From NCBI GenBank assembly GCA_903927685.1, contig CAIYOB010001091.1, positions 1 through 16,289 of the forward strand: a DNA stretch of 16,289 nt, written 5' to 3'. Below the pieces are notes generated by a model. That model was not told the origin of the DNA. It worked only from the letters and a program-made list of their open reading frames with translations, and did no database searches. Position numbers and translations under genes: made by a program. Source of the stretch: an uncultured Planctomycetaceae bacterium (lineage in GTDB: Bacteria > Planctomycetota > Planctomycetia > Pirellulales > Pirellulaceae). Of this stretch, positions 7,961-15,107 are shown one piece after another (position 1 is the first letter of the stretch; each line of letters starts with the position of its first letter).

Positions 7961-8797
7961 TCAACCTGTTGCGCGATCCAAATGGAACACCGTGATCTCC
8001 GGCCGGACGTTGAACCGCACACGCAGGGTGTGCCCGAGTCCGCGATTGATGTACAGGCGTCGGGCTCCCGACAGCTCGAACTCGCCCGCGGTGTAACGCC
8101 GATTCCGCACGGACAGGAGCGGCGGCGGCAGCCACGGCGCTTTGCATTGCCCACCGTGGGTATGCCCAGCCAGGATCCAACCCCGATATCCATCCCAGCC
8201 GGCCAGGTCCACGGTGTCGGGGTTGTGGCTCAAGGTCAACACGGCCGTGTCCGCCGGCAGAGAGCGAAAACCGGCCGCGGGGTCGAAACGGCCGGCCCAC
8301 AGATCGTCCAGGCCGACCACATGCAGTCCGCGGGTTTCCGCCAGTTCGTTGCGCAGGATGCGGACCCCCGCCCCGGTTGCCAGCTCGGAAATCCGTCGAG
8401 CCACCTCGGGAACGGACCAGCCGGGGCCATAATCGTGATTGCCGAGCACGCCGAAAGTGCCCAGGCGGCCGAGCGGCAACTGCGCGAAGATCCGCCGGAC
8501 GCGGGCGAAGATTTCCGGCTCGTAGGTCGTCAGGTCGCCGGTGTAGACCACAAACTCCGGCGCCAGTTCCGTCACGCGTTGGAAGCTCTGTCGCAGGTAG
8601 TCTTCGTCAACGTTCGGGCCGACGTGCAGATCGCTGAACTGGACCAGACGGCAGCCGCGCAGATCCCGCGGCAGGTGGGCGATGGGGAGTCGCCGCTCCA
8701 CCAGTTCCAGCCAATGCGGCTCGACGCGCCACGTGTACAGGCACGTGGCGGCGCCGACGCCCAGCGATGCTCCGAAGAAACGCCGGCGTGTGATCAT
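7961..8797 (-). CDS. Tat-type calcineurin-like metallophosphoesterase
   Basis: 278 aa. The N-terminus TRRRFFG matches the twin-arginine motif and is followed by a short hydrophobic stretch (residues about 8-22), so export or membrane anchoring by Tat is likely. The two-metal metallophosphoesterase signature is complete: FSDLHVG (Asp56, His58), TGDL (Asp88), GNHD (Asn120-Asp122), SHNPD (His191) and GHTHGGQ (His212, His214). The order matches the YkuE/YaeI group; YaeI is reported to act on phosphodiesters and YkuE to be a Tat substrate at the cell wall. The substrate here is unknown; a glycan or lipid phosphodiester would fit the neighbouring polysaccharide genes, as inference only. It is the last gene of the minus-strand operon, starting 9 nt after the STAS stop, with no clear ribosome site of its own. 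Confidence 0.87.
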   Translation of the reverse strand: MITRRRFFGASLGVGAATCLYTWRVEPHWLELVERRLPIAHLPRDLRGCRLVQFSDLHVGPNVDEDYLRQSFQRVTELAPEFVVYTGDLTTYEPEIFARVRRIFAQLPLGRLGTFGVLGNHDYGPGWSVPEVARRISELATGAGVRILRNELAETRGLHVVGLDDLWAGRFDPAAGFRSLPADTAVLTLSHNPDTVDLAGWDGYRGWILAGHTHGGQCKAPWLPPPLLSVRNRRYTAGEFELSGARRLYINRGLGHTLRVRFNVRPEITVFHLDRATG

Positions 8798-8806
8798 TCA
8801 GACGGC

Positions 8807-9136
8807 TCACACCGCGAGCGCTTTGTCCAGATCCTCGAAGACCTCCATGCTCTTGTCGATCCGCAGCAGTTCGAACAACTTCTTGACCGTGCCGCGCAGG
8901 CGAAAGATGCGAACATCCCGTTTCTGGGTGCGCATCCGCTTCAGCAGCGAAACGATGGCCCCGATCCCGGAACTGTCGATTTCTTCGAGGGATTCCAAAT
9001 CGAGCAGCGCGATCCGGCATTCGCCTTGCAGAATCTGCTCGATGTGCGACTTGACTTGCTCCACGTTCTGCGCGTTCAGGGTTCCCTGAAACTTCAGCAC
9101 GTGCACCTGGTTCTTGACTTGCGATTCAATGCTCAT
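8807..9136 (-). CDS. STAS-domain anti-sigma factor antagonist (SpoIIAA/RsbV-like)
   Basis: 109 aa, one complete STAS domain and nothing else. The phospho-acceptor loop reads EEIDSSGIGAIV at residues 51-62; Ser55 aligns with the serine phosphorylated in SpoIIAA and RsbV. In the family, the unphosphorylated form binds the RsbW-type kinase and releases its partner, while the phosphorylated form is inert until a PP2C phosphatase resets it. Both matching enzymes are encoded immediately upstream: the phosphatase stop is 20 nt before this start and the kinase lies before that. No sigma factor gene is in the window, so the released partner could be elsewhere or be a non-sigma target. No distinct ribosome site is visible, which suggests translation depends on the upstream gene. 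Confidence 0.9.
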   Translation of the reverse strand: MSIESQVKNQVHVLKFQGTLNAQNVEQVKSHIEQILQGECRIALLDLESLEEIDSSGIGAIVSLLKRMRTQKRDVRIFRLRGTVKKLFELLRIDKSMEVFEDLDKALAV

Positions 9137-9156
9137 GGCTGCACAACTGGCACGGG

Positions 9157-10281
9157 TTATTGCTTCTGGAAAACGCCAATCGAAATGTCGTCGTACTGGA
9201 GGGCATGCCGCGTGTGGGCGTCGACCAGTCCCTGGATCGCATTGCCCAGGGCGTCGGCGGGGCCGTGCTCCTGGTTCCCCAGGAATTCCTTCAACTGGTC
9301 GCTGCCCAACATCGTACCGTCCACGTTCTTGGCTTCATAGACACCGTCCGAGCAAAGAATGAGCGTGTCGCCCGCGGTCAGCTCGATCGTCTCCTCGTCG
9401 TAAGCCCCTCGATAGAACCCGGGAATCCCGCCGCCGGCGGTCAACTCGACCAGCTTGTTGGCGTGCCGATTGAGCAACAACCCCGGCATATAGCCGGCAT
9501 TGCAATAGGTCAAACGTGCGTCCCTGGCGTTCAGATTGAACAGGAAGAACGTGATGAAAATATCCTGCAAAAATGGATCGCTGTCGACCATCGCCGAGAA
9601 CCGGTTGACCAATTGGGCGGGCGAGAAATTGAGTTGGAAGGACAGGGCGGCGTGGATCAGGCCGCGGAAATAGCCGGTAAAGGCGTAGGCAAAGAACTTG
9701 GCTTTGACTCCCTTGCCCATGACATCGCCCTGCAGCACCGTGTAGTGGTCGTCGTCGATCTTGACGATGTCGATGAAATCGCCCCCGCCCGTCGTGGCGG
9801 GCTTGATCTTGCAGAACAGGTCGTAACCGGTGATCGCGGGCAACTCGTCCGGGACAAAGATCGAGTTCACGGCCTTGGAGAACACGGCCAGAGAGTCTTC
9901 GCGGTAGACTCGCGAGCGGTCGATCAGCATCCGCACCCGTTTGATCAGGACGTCGACGTGAAAGGGTTTGACCAGGTAGTCGTCGGCGCCCGTCATCAGC
10001 CCTTCGAGCCGGTCGCGCTCGTCGCTTTTCGAGGTCAGGAAGATAAACGGCACCAGGTGCAATTCCGGTTCTTCCCGGATCGCCTCCTTCAGGCGAAAGC
10101 CGTCCATCTTGGGCATCATCACATCGGAAATGATCAAATCCGGGCGTTCGATGCGGGCCTTTTCCAACCCTTCCTCGCCGTCTTCGGCCAAGGTGACGTT
10201 GAAGAGCTTGCGCAGGCTGAAATCCAAGATGGCGCGGATGGTCGGGTCGTCCTCGACCACCAAAATCTTATCTCTGGCCAT
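9157..10281 (-). CDS. Response regulator with SpoIIE/RsbU-type PP2C phosphatase output
   Basis: 374 aa in two domains. Residues 1-120 are a CheY-like receiver: acidic pocket Glu10-Asp11-Asp12, phospho-acceptor Asp53 (SDVMMP), Thr83 and Lys105 (VKPF). Residues about 140-374 are a SpoIIE-type PP2C domain with metal ligands in GGGDFID (Asp168), QGDVMGKG (Asp186), CSDGVYEA (Asp312) and YDDISIG (Asp364/365). The expected role is to dephosphorylate the phospho-STAS protein when the receiver is phosphorylated. All active-site residues in both domains are intact. The start is ATG 10281 with AAAGG at 10290-10294; it overlaps the kinase gene by 14 nt, so the two are translationally coupled. No histidine kinase is in the window. 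Confidence 0.93.
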   Translation of the reverse strand: MARDKILVVEDDPTIRAILDFSLRKLFNVTLAEDGEEGLEKARIERPDLIISDVMMPKMDGFRLKEAIREEPELHLVPFIFLTSKSDERDRLEGLMTGADDYLVKPFHVDVLIKRVRMLIDRSRVYREDSLAVFSKAVNSIFVPDELPAITGYDLFCKIKPATTGGGDFIDIVKIDDDHYTVLQGDVMGKGVKAKFFAYAFTGYFRGLIHAALSFQLNFSPAQLVNRFSAMVDSDPFLQDIFITFFLFNLNARDARLTYCNAGYMPGLLLNRHANKLVELTAGGGIPGFYRGAYDEETIELTAGDTLILCSDGVYEAKNVDGTMLGSDQLKEFLGNQEHGPADALGNAIQGLVDAHTRHALQYDDISIGVFQKQ

Positions 10282-10690
10282 GCTGATAGCCTTTAGTCAT
10301 CTTGGTTATGTTGTACGCCTTGCCGGACGACTTGGGGTAGTACTCGAAGGTATCCATCAGGCTCCGGACAATGAACAGGCCATAGCCGGATTCGTGCAAC
10401 GCGTCCAGATCCGGATCCTCCAGTTCGGTGATGTCGAACGACTCGCCCGACTCCTTGAAGATGATCACCAACGCGTCGTCCTGGAACTCGAGTTGAATCT
10501 CGATCGAATCCGCGGCGGTCAGCCGGCTGTGCTTGGTGAAATTGACGAAGACTTCCGTCACGGCCACCAGGACGTCGTGCCGGGTGGCCGAGTCCGGCCG
10601 GTCTTGCTGCTGAAATGCGTCGAGCATCCACTGGCGGACGAGTTCCAGTTCGTCGAGTTGCACGTGGAATTCGCGAACCATCGGGCTCAT
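10268..10690 (-). CDS. RsbW-like anti-sigma/serine kinase (HATPase_c_2)
   Basis: 140 aa, a stand-alone GHKL ATPase domain of the RsbW/SpoIIAB type, which phosphorylates a STAS protein on serine and sequesters a partner. The N box is VAVTEVFVNFTKH (Glu46, Asn50), the G2-like loop ESGYGLFIVRSLMD (Gly102, Gly104). The G1 box reads FKESGESFD, so the adenine-contacting Asp of DxGxG is Glu80 here, a conservative but notable change. The start overlaps the sugar transferase stop as ATGA at 10687-10690, and AAAAGG with a 6-nt spacer lies upstream. The gene overlaps the phosphatase gene by 14 nt. The set kinase, phosphatase and STAS is a complete partner-switching module. Confidence 0.9.
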   Translation of the reverse strand: MSPMVREFHVQLDELELVRQWMLDAFQQQDRPDSATRHDVLVAVTEVFVNFTKHSRLTAADSIEIQLEFQDDALVIIFKESGESFDITELEDPDLDALHESGYGLFIVRSLMDTFEYYPKSSGKAYNITKMTKGYQHGQR

Positions 10691-11313
10691 TTGGCGCCTT
10701 TTCCCCTGACCATCACCCAGAAGGTCATAAAGGTAATGTACAGATCAGTAAACACGAACTCGCGGAAGTGTGTCAATCGGGCGGCGTACGCGTGATCGTA
10801 AAACAGCTTGGTCCGGACACTGTCCACCGACGTGTCGTACTCGCAGTTGATTTGGGCCAAACCGGTAATTCCCGGCTTCACGCCCGTCACGCGTTCGTTG
10901 TAGTACGGAATGGACTTGTCGAGTTCGCTGACGAAATACGGCCGTTCCGGTCGCGGGCCGATCAAGCTCATGTCGCCCCACAATACGTTGTACAACTGCG
11001 GGATTTCATCCAGGCGGGTCTTGCGCAGAAACCGGCCCACGCGGGTGATCCGCGGGTCGTTGTCCGTCGCCCACACCGGTCCGGAACGGGTTTCCGCATC
11101 GACGTACATCGTGCGGAACTTGATCATGTGAAAGGTGCTGCGCTTCTGCTCCGTCTCCAGTCCGACCCGCTCTTGCCGGAAGAACACCGGCCCCTTGGAA
11201 TTCAGCTTGATCGCCAAGGCGATGAGCGGAAACAAGGGGGCGGTCAGCACGATGCCGATGATCGACAACACGAGATCGAAAATCCGCTTGACGATTCGCA
11301 CACTCAGAGGCAT
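10687..11313 (-). CDS. Undecaprenyl-phosphate sugar-phosphate transferase (ExoY/WcaJ-like)
   Basis: 208 aa, the bacterial sugar transferase family (PF02397) in its short form, without the four-helix N-terminal domain of WcaJ. It transfers a sugar phosphate from a nucleotide sugar to the polyprenyl-phosphate carrier, the committing step of repeat-unit polysaccharide synthesis at the inner membrane. Residues about 8-36 form the re-entrant membrane helix with Pro26. Further motifs are [33 protein letters not shown] with the Asp102-Glu103 catalytic dyad, [15 protein letters not shown] and the C-terminal [12 protein letters not shown] 11313 has GGGAG at 11320-11324 with a 6-nt spacer. It is the first gene of the minus-strand operon and is joined to the kinase gene by a 4-nt overlap. 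Confidence 0.93.
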   Translation of the reverse strand: MPLSVRIVKRIFDLVLSIIGIVLTAPLFPLIALAIKLNSKGPVFFRQERVGLETEQKRSTFHMIKFRTMYVDAETRSGPVWATDNDPRITRVGRFLRKTRLDEIPQLYNVLWGDMSLIGPRPERPYFVSELDKSIPYYNERVTGVKPGITGLAQINCEYDTSVDSVRTKLFYDHAYAARLTHFREFVFTDLYITFMTFWVMVRGKGAK

Positions 11314-11380
11314 CTTTGACTCCCTTTCCCGTTAGGTTTGTCCGGAGCAATTCGCTCGCCCCACCTGCCTAAGCCCCCTC

Positions 11381-11401
11381 GTTGGCAAACGCGATGCCAA
11401 C
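11381..11401. promoter_or_regulatory. Inverted repeat, candidate operator for the sugar transferase operon
   Basis: GTTGGCA (11381-11387), spacer AACGCGA, TGCCAAC (11395-11401): a perfect 7-bp dyad, 67 nt upstream of the sugar transferase start. The spacing (14 nt centre to centre) fits a dimeric helix-turn-helix protein better than a terminator, and there is no U-tract. The cognate factor is unknown. Confidence 0.4.
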
Positions 11402-11463
11402 TCGACGCCGGTGGCTGCCGCAGGTTTATCGCGGCCGCGACTAGCGAACCAGGATGCTAGCGT

Positions 11464-11485
11464 GGTACATTACCTGCAATGTACC
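11464..11485. promoter_or_regulatory. Inverted repeat, candidate operator in the divergent polysaccharide promoter region
   Basis: GGTACATT (11464-11471), spacer ACCTGC, AATGTACC (11478-11485): a perfect 8-bp dyad with a 6-nt spacer, 83 nt from the start of the other dyad and 83 nt upstream of the GT2 start. It is AT-richer than its surroundings and lacks a following U-tract. It most resembles a transcription factor site. Confidence 0.45.
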
Positions 11486-11568
11486 TTGCCTGAAGCCGGC
11501 AACCAAGACAGGGCAATCGCAGTCCGTCTGCCCGGCGGCGGGAGATCCTCGAACGCGGATCATGCGCG

Positions 11569-12495
11569 ATGACGAGTTTCACAGCGGCACAGTCCCTCAC
11601 GGTCAGTGTGGTGATTCCGGCTTATCGGGCGGCAGCGACGATTTGCCGGGCGATTGACAGCGTCCTGGCGCAGACTTGCCCGGCCTCGGAAATCCTCGTG
11701 ATCGACGATGACAGCCCCGAGGATCTGGCCGCCGTGCTGGCTCCCTACGGCCCGCGCGTGACGTTGATCCGCCAGGCGCGAGGCGGGGCCGCGGCAGCGC
11801 GCAATCATGGGATCGAGCGGGCCGCCGGCGACCTGATCGCTTTTCTGGATGCCGATGACCAATGGACGCCGGACAAACTGGAACGTAGCGTGAAAGTTTT
11901 TCGGGACCGGCCCGAGGTGGGGATGGTCGCGAGCCAGTATATCTTACAGAGCCGTGACGGCCAGGCGGTAAGAATTGCTGGGCCGCCGGGCGCGTGGTGC
12001 GACCAACCGATTCAGGCGACCGGACCGCAATTGCTGGAATACGCCAAGGTCACATCGACTCCGACCGTCGTGGTCCGGCGCAGCTTGCTCCAAGAGCACC
12101 GCTTCGATGTGACGCTCACGACCGCCGAAGACAGGGACCTGTGGGTGCGGCTGCTGGCGGCCGGCCAGGCATATTATCTCCCCGCGCCGCTGTGCATTGT
12201 GTACCTGCGCGGCGATTCGCTGTCGCACGGAAATATCGACGTGGATTGTGCGTGCATGCTCCGCGTCATCGACCGTTATCGGGAGCTGTTGGGGCCGCGG
12301 TACGCGCGCCGCGAGCGGTCCTACGTGCATTTTAAGTGGGCGGTCGGCCTGCCGGGCGGGTGGCGGGCCGTGGGGAAACTGGCTCGTGCGGTCTGGCTCT
12401 GGCCGCTGCCGTACGCGCGGGAGCGGACGCGGAGCCGGTTTGCGCGGCTGCGGGCTTTGGTGGCGATTTTCCGCCGCTGGGGATCGGCGGCCTGA
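11569..12495 (+). CDS. Family 2 glycosyltransferase (GT-A fold)
   Basis: 308 aa. An inverting GT2 enzyme that transfers a sugar from a nucleotide donor to a growing lipid-linked glycan at the cytoplasmic face. Visible landmarks are VSVVIPAYRAA (residues 12-22), VIDDDSPED (Asp46-48), ARGGAAAARNHGI, the metal-binding FLDADDQW with Asp94-x-Asp96-Asp97, and TTAEDRDLWVRL, in which Asp188 is the likely catalytic base. The basic, Trp-rich C-terminus may sit on the membrane. ATG 11569 is used; there is no strong ribosome site (GGGAGA lies too far upstream), and an overlapping ATG at 11562 is in another frame. It opens the plus-strand arm, divergent from the sugar transferase operon. Donor and acceptor cannot be told from the sequence. 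Confidence 0.9.
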   Translation: MTSFTAAQSLTVSVVIPAYRAAATICRAIDSVLAQTCPASEILVIDDDSPEDLAAVLAPYGPRVTLIRQARGGAAAARNHGIERAAGDLIAFLDADDQWTPDKLERSVKVFRDRPEVGMVASQYILQSRDGQAVRIAGPPGAWCDQPIQATGPQLLEYAKVTSTPTVVVRRSLLQEHRFDVTLTTAEDRDLWVRLLAAGQAYYLPAPLCIVYLRGDSLSHGNIDVDCACMLRVIDRYRELLGPRYARRERSYVHFKWAVGLPGGWRAVGKLARAVWLWPLPYARERTRSRFARLRALVAIFRRWGSAA

Positions 12496-12624
12496 ACGGT
12501 GCGGGGTCGAACGATACGGGGGTTGCTTTTTTCGACGGCGACTTGGCGTTATGCTGGAGGCCGGGCTCAGCGGGGGCCTGCCGGAAATGGGGACTCGTAA
12601 TCTTTCTGCGATTGGGGAGCGATC

Positions 12625-13737
12625 ATGAATCGACCTGCGTCCACGCCTCCGGTCGCGGATTGCGAACCGCTCGGCGTCGTCCACCTTGCCTACAGCCTGC
12701 AGACGGGCGGCATGGAGCGGCTGCTGGTGGAGTTCGCCCGGCATGCGGATCGCCAGCGGTTTCGCTTGCAGTTCTTCAGCTTGACGGACCGCGGTCCTCC
12801 GGCCGACGATATCGAGGAGTTGAATTGGCCGGTGCACTGTTTCGGCAAGCCCTCAGGATTCCGCTGGAGCGCCGTGCGGCAGTTGGCGAAGACCTTTCGA
12901 CGCGATCGGATCCGCGTCGTGCACACGCATAACTCCGGTGCCATGATCTACGGCGCCTTGTCAGCCAGACTGTCGGGCGTGCGGGCGGTGATTCACACTC
13001 GCCACGGTCAGCGTTTCGGGGCCAGTCGCCGCCAGAACTGGGCGTTTGCCCTCGTCTCGCGGTTGATCGATCGCGTGGTGGGAGTCTCCGAGGACAGCGC
13101 CCAGCAGTGCGTTCGCGAAGGCGTCTCGGCCAAACGCGTGCGGACGATCTGGAACGGCATCGATTTGACTCGCTTTACGTTCGCCGGCAGCACTGCTCGC
13201 GGCCCGGCGGTGTTGGTGGCCCGGCTGGTTCCCGAAAAGGACCTGCCGACGCTGCTGGAGGCGGTGGCCCTGGTGGTCCAGCAGGAACCAGCCTTCCGCC
13301 TGGTGATTGCGGGGGATGGGCCGTGCATGCCGGAAGCCCGCGCGGCGATCGACCGGCTGGGGCTGCACGATCACGTCCAGTTATTGGGCGCGTGCCGGGA
13401 CGTGCCGAACGTCTTGCGGCAAGCTTCGCTGTTCGTGCTGTCGTCGCGGACCGAAGGCATCTCGTTGACACTGCTGGAGGCCATGGCCTGCGGGCTGCCC
13501 GTCGTGGCGACGCGGGTCGGCGGGAATGCGGAGGTCGTCCAGCACGGCCAGACCGGCTGGCTGGTCCCGGCTGGCGATCCCCAGCAGTTGGCGGAGGCGG
13601 TCGAGCGTCTGTGGCGGGACCCGGAGCAGTGCCGGCAGTTCGGCGAGGCGGGCCACCAGCGCGTGGTCCAGTATTTCGACGTGCAACGCATGGTCCGCCA
13701 ATACGAAGACTTGTATCGGGAGGTGCTGGGATGCTGA
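12625..13737 (+). CDS. Family 4 glycosyltransferase (GT-B fold)
   Basis: 370 aa, a retaining GT4 enzyme. The N-terminal Rossmann half has YSLQTGGMERLL (acceptor side Gly-Gly loop) and VHTHNSGAMIYGA; the C-terminal half has VARLVPEKD with donor-phosphate ligands Arg200 and Lys205, then SRTEGISLTLLEAMACGLPV with the EX7E pair Glu277 and Glu285. ATG 12625 has GGGGAG with a 5-nt spacer. The 129 nt between the GT2 gene and this start (12496-12624) contain no gene and only a short T-run at 12525-12530. The stop overlaps the start of the next gene by 7 nt, so the two are coupled. Sugar specificity is unknown. Confidence 0.92.
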   Translation: MNRPASTPPVADCEPLGVVHLAYSLQTGGMERLLVEFARHADRQRFRLQFFSLTDRGPPADDIEELNWPVHCFGKPSGFRWSAVRQLAKTFRRDRIRVVHTHNSGAMIYGALSARLSGVRAVIHTRHGQRFGASRRQNWAFALVSRLIDRVVGVSEDSAQQCVREGVSAKRVRTIWNGIDLTRFTFAGSTARGPAVLVARLVPEKDLPTLLEAVALVVQQEPAFRLVIAGDGPCMPEARAAIDRLGLHDHVQLLGACRDVPNVLRQASLFVLSSRTEGISLTLLEAMACGLPVVATRVGGNAEVVQHGQTGWLVPAGDPQQLAEAVERLWRDPEQCRQFGEAGHQRVVQYFDVQRMVRQYEDLYREVLGC

Positions 13738-15107
13738 CGGAAGCCATCTATCGTCATCTGGTGATCCCGGCCTACGAGTCGGTGTATCAGCGGCGGAAGA
13801 CCCTGCATTACTGGCGCGACTTGGAACGTAGCCAGTGGCTTGCCGGCGAGGAGTTGGAGTCGCTGCAGCTGGCCGCCTTGCAGCGGCTGCTGCGGCACGC
13901 CTTCGAGAGCTGTCCCTATTATCGGCAAGAGTGGCAAGCAGCGGGCCTGCGCATGGAGTCCGTCCAAAGCCTGGTTGACTTTGCCCGATGGCCGGTGCTG
14001 GGCAAGCCGCAGATCCGCGAGCATCGGCAGGCCATGCGTTCCGAACGGCCCGCGGGCCGGTTGATCGCCAAGACCACCGGCGGCTCGACGGGCTCGCCGC
14101 TGAGTTTCGATCTGGACCAGGGCAGCTACGAACGCCGCAACGCCGCCATGCTGCGGGGGTACACGTGGGCCGGAGCCGCGCTGGGTACCAAGCAGTTCTA
14201 TCTCTGGGGCGTGCCGCTGGAAAAACGATCGGCGCGGCAGGTCTGGAAGGACCGACTGTTCAACACCATCCAGCGGCGGCACATCGTGAACTCGTTTGCG
14301 CTGAGCGACGAGACGGTTCCGCAGATCCTGGACGAACTGAACCGCTATCGGCCCGACGTGGTGGTGGCCTACACCGGCGCGCTGTACCAATTCGCCCGCG
14401 GCCTGGCGGAACAGAAATTGCGGCCGTATTCGCCCCGGTCGCTGATTGTCGGCGCCGAGCAGCTGCACGGGTTCCAGCGCGAGTTGATCGAGTCGGTGTT
14501 CCAGGCCCCCGTGTTCGAGACGTACGGCTCGCGCGAATTCATGTTGATCGGCGCCGAGTGCTCCGAGCATCGCGGCTTGCACCTGACGACCGAGCAGCTG
14601 CTGGTCGAGATCCTGGACGACAACGGCCAGCCGACGGCCGCGGGACAGGTTGGCAACGTGGTCATCACGGATTTGTACAACTACGGCATGCCGTTCGTCC
14701 GGTATGCGATCGGCGACGAGGCCGTCGCGGGTTTCACGCGCTGCGTCTGCGGGCGGGGGCTGCCGATGCTGGGCAAGGTCAGCGGCCGGCGGCTGGACGC
14801 GTTGTGCACCCCGGACGGCCGCCGGGTGCCGGGCGAGTTCTTCCCGCACTTGCTCAAGGACTACGCGGCGATTCGCCAGTTCCAGGTCGTCCAACCGGCG
14901 CTGGACCGACTCGAATTGCGCGTCGTCTTGGCGCCCACCTGGAACGAGGCTCAGCAGCAGCACCTGCTGGACCAGGTGGCCCGGATCATGGGACCGCAAG
15001 TGGCCCTGCAGTTACAGCCTGTCCCGGCGATCGAACTGACGCGGGCGGGCAAGCACCGCGTGGTGGTCAGCCAGGTCGCGACCGCGGAGGGGGAGGTTCG
15101 AGCGTGA
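13731..15107 (+). CDS. PaaK/CapK-like adenylate-forming enzyme
   Basis: 458 aa from ATG 13731; GGGAGG at 13718-13723 with a 7-nt spacer supports this over the longer open frame that begins inside the preceding gene. It is a phenylacetate-CoA ligase-like member of the ANL superfamily. The phosphate loop is KTTGGSTGSP (residues 114-123), the adenine-side motif YGSREF (265-270) and the ribose-binding Asp329 lies in YAIGDEA, followed by a CVCGRG turn and a C-terminal domain ending TRAGKHR. Enzymes of this CapK type are frequent in capsule and exopolysaccharide clusters, where their substrate is usually unknown; activation of a carboxylate for decorating the glycan is a reasonable inference. It overlaps the next gene by 4 nt (GTGA). 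Confidence 0.9.
   Translation: MLTEAIYRHLVIPAYESVYQRRKTLHYWRDLERSQWLAGEELESLQLAALQRLLRHAFESCPYYRQEWQAAGLRMESVQSLVDFARWPVLGKPQIREHRQAMRSERPAGRLIAKTTGGSTGSPLSFDLDQGSYERRNAAMLRGYTWAGAALGTKQFYLWGVPLEKRSARQVWKDRLFNTIQRRHIVNSFALSDETVPQILDELNRYRPDVVVAYTGALYQFARGLAEQKLRPYSPRSLIVGAEQLHGFQRELIESVFQAPVFETYGSREFMLIGAECSEHRGLHLTTEQLLVEILDDNGQPTAAGQVGNVVITDLYNYGMPFVRYAIGDEAVAGFTRCVCGRGLPMLGKVSGRRLDALCTPDGRRVPGEFFPHLLKDYAAIRQFQVVQPALDRLELRVVLAPTWNEAQQQHLLDQVARIMGPQVALQLQPVPAIELTRAGKHRVVVSQVATAEGEVRA

Noticed and set aside
7721..9340. 539-codon open frame on the plus strand
   Set aside because: It runs across the antisense of the metallophosphoesterase and STAS genes plus intergenic DNA; no motifs.
9160..10296. 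378-codon open frame on the plus strand
   Set aside because: It is the antisense of the receiver-SpoIIE gene, whose active-site motifs are all on the minus strand.
12523..12554. Possible promoter before the first GT4 gene
   Set aside because: TTGCTT and TTATGC are present but 20 nt apart, and the alternative -35 matches only 3 of 6 bases.
13107..13730. Long N-terminal extension of the ligase gene
   Set aside because: It is an out-of-frame shadow of the GT4 gene; ATG 13731 has a good ribosome site and the family N-terminus.
13371..14999. 542-codon open frame on the minus strand
   Set aside because: It is antisense to the GT4 and PaaK/CapK-like genes; low-complexity His/Gln/Arg translation.
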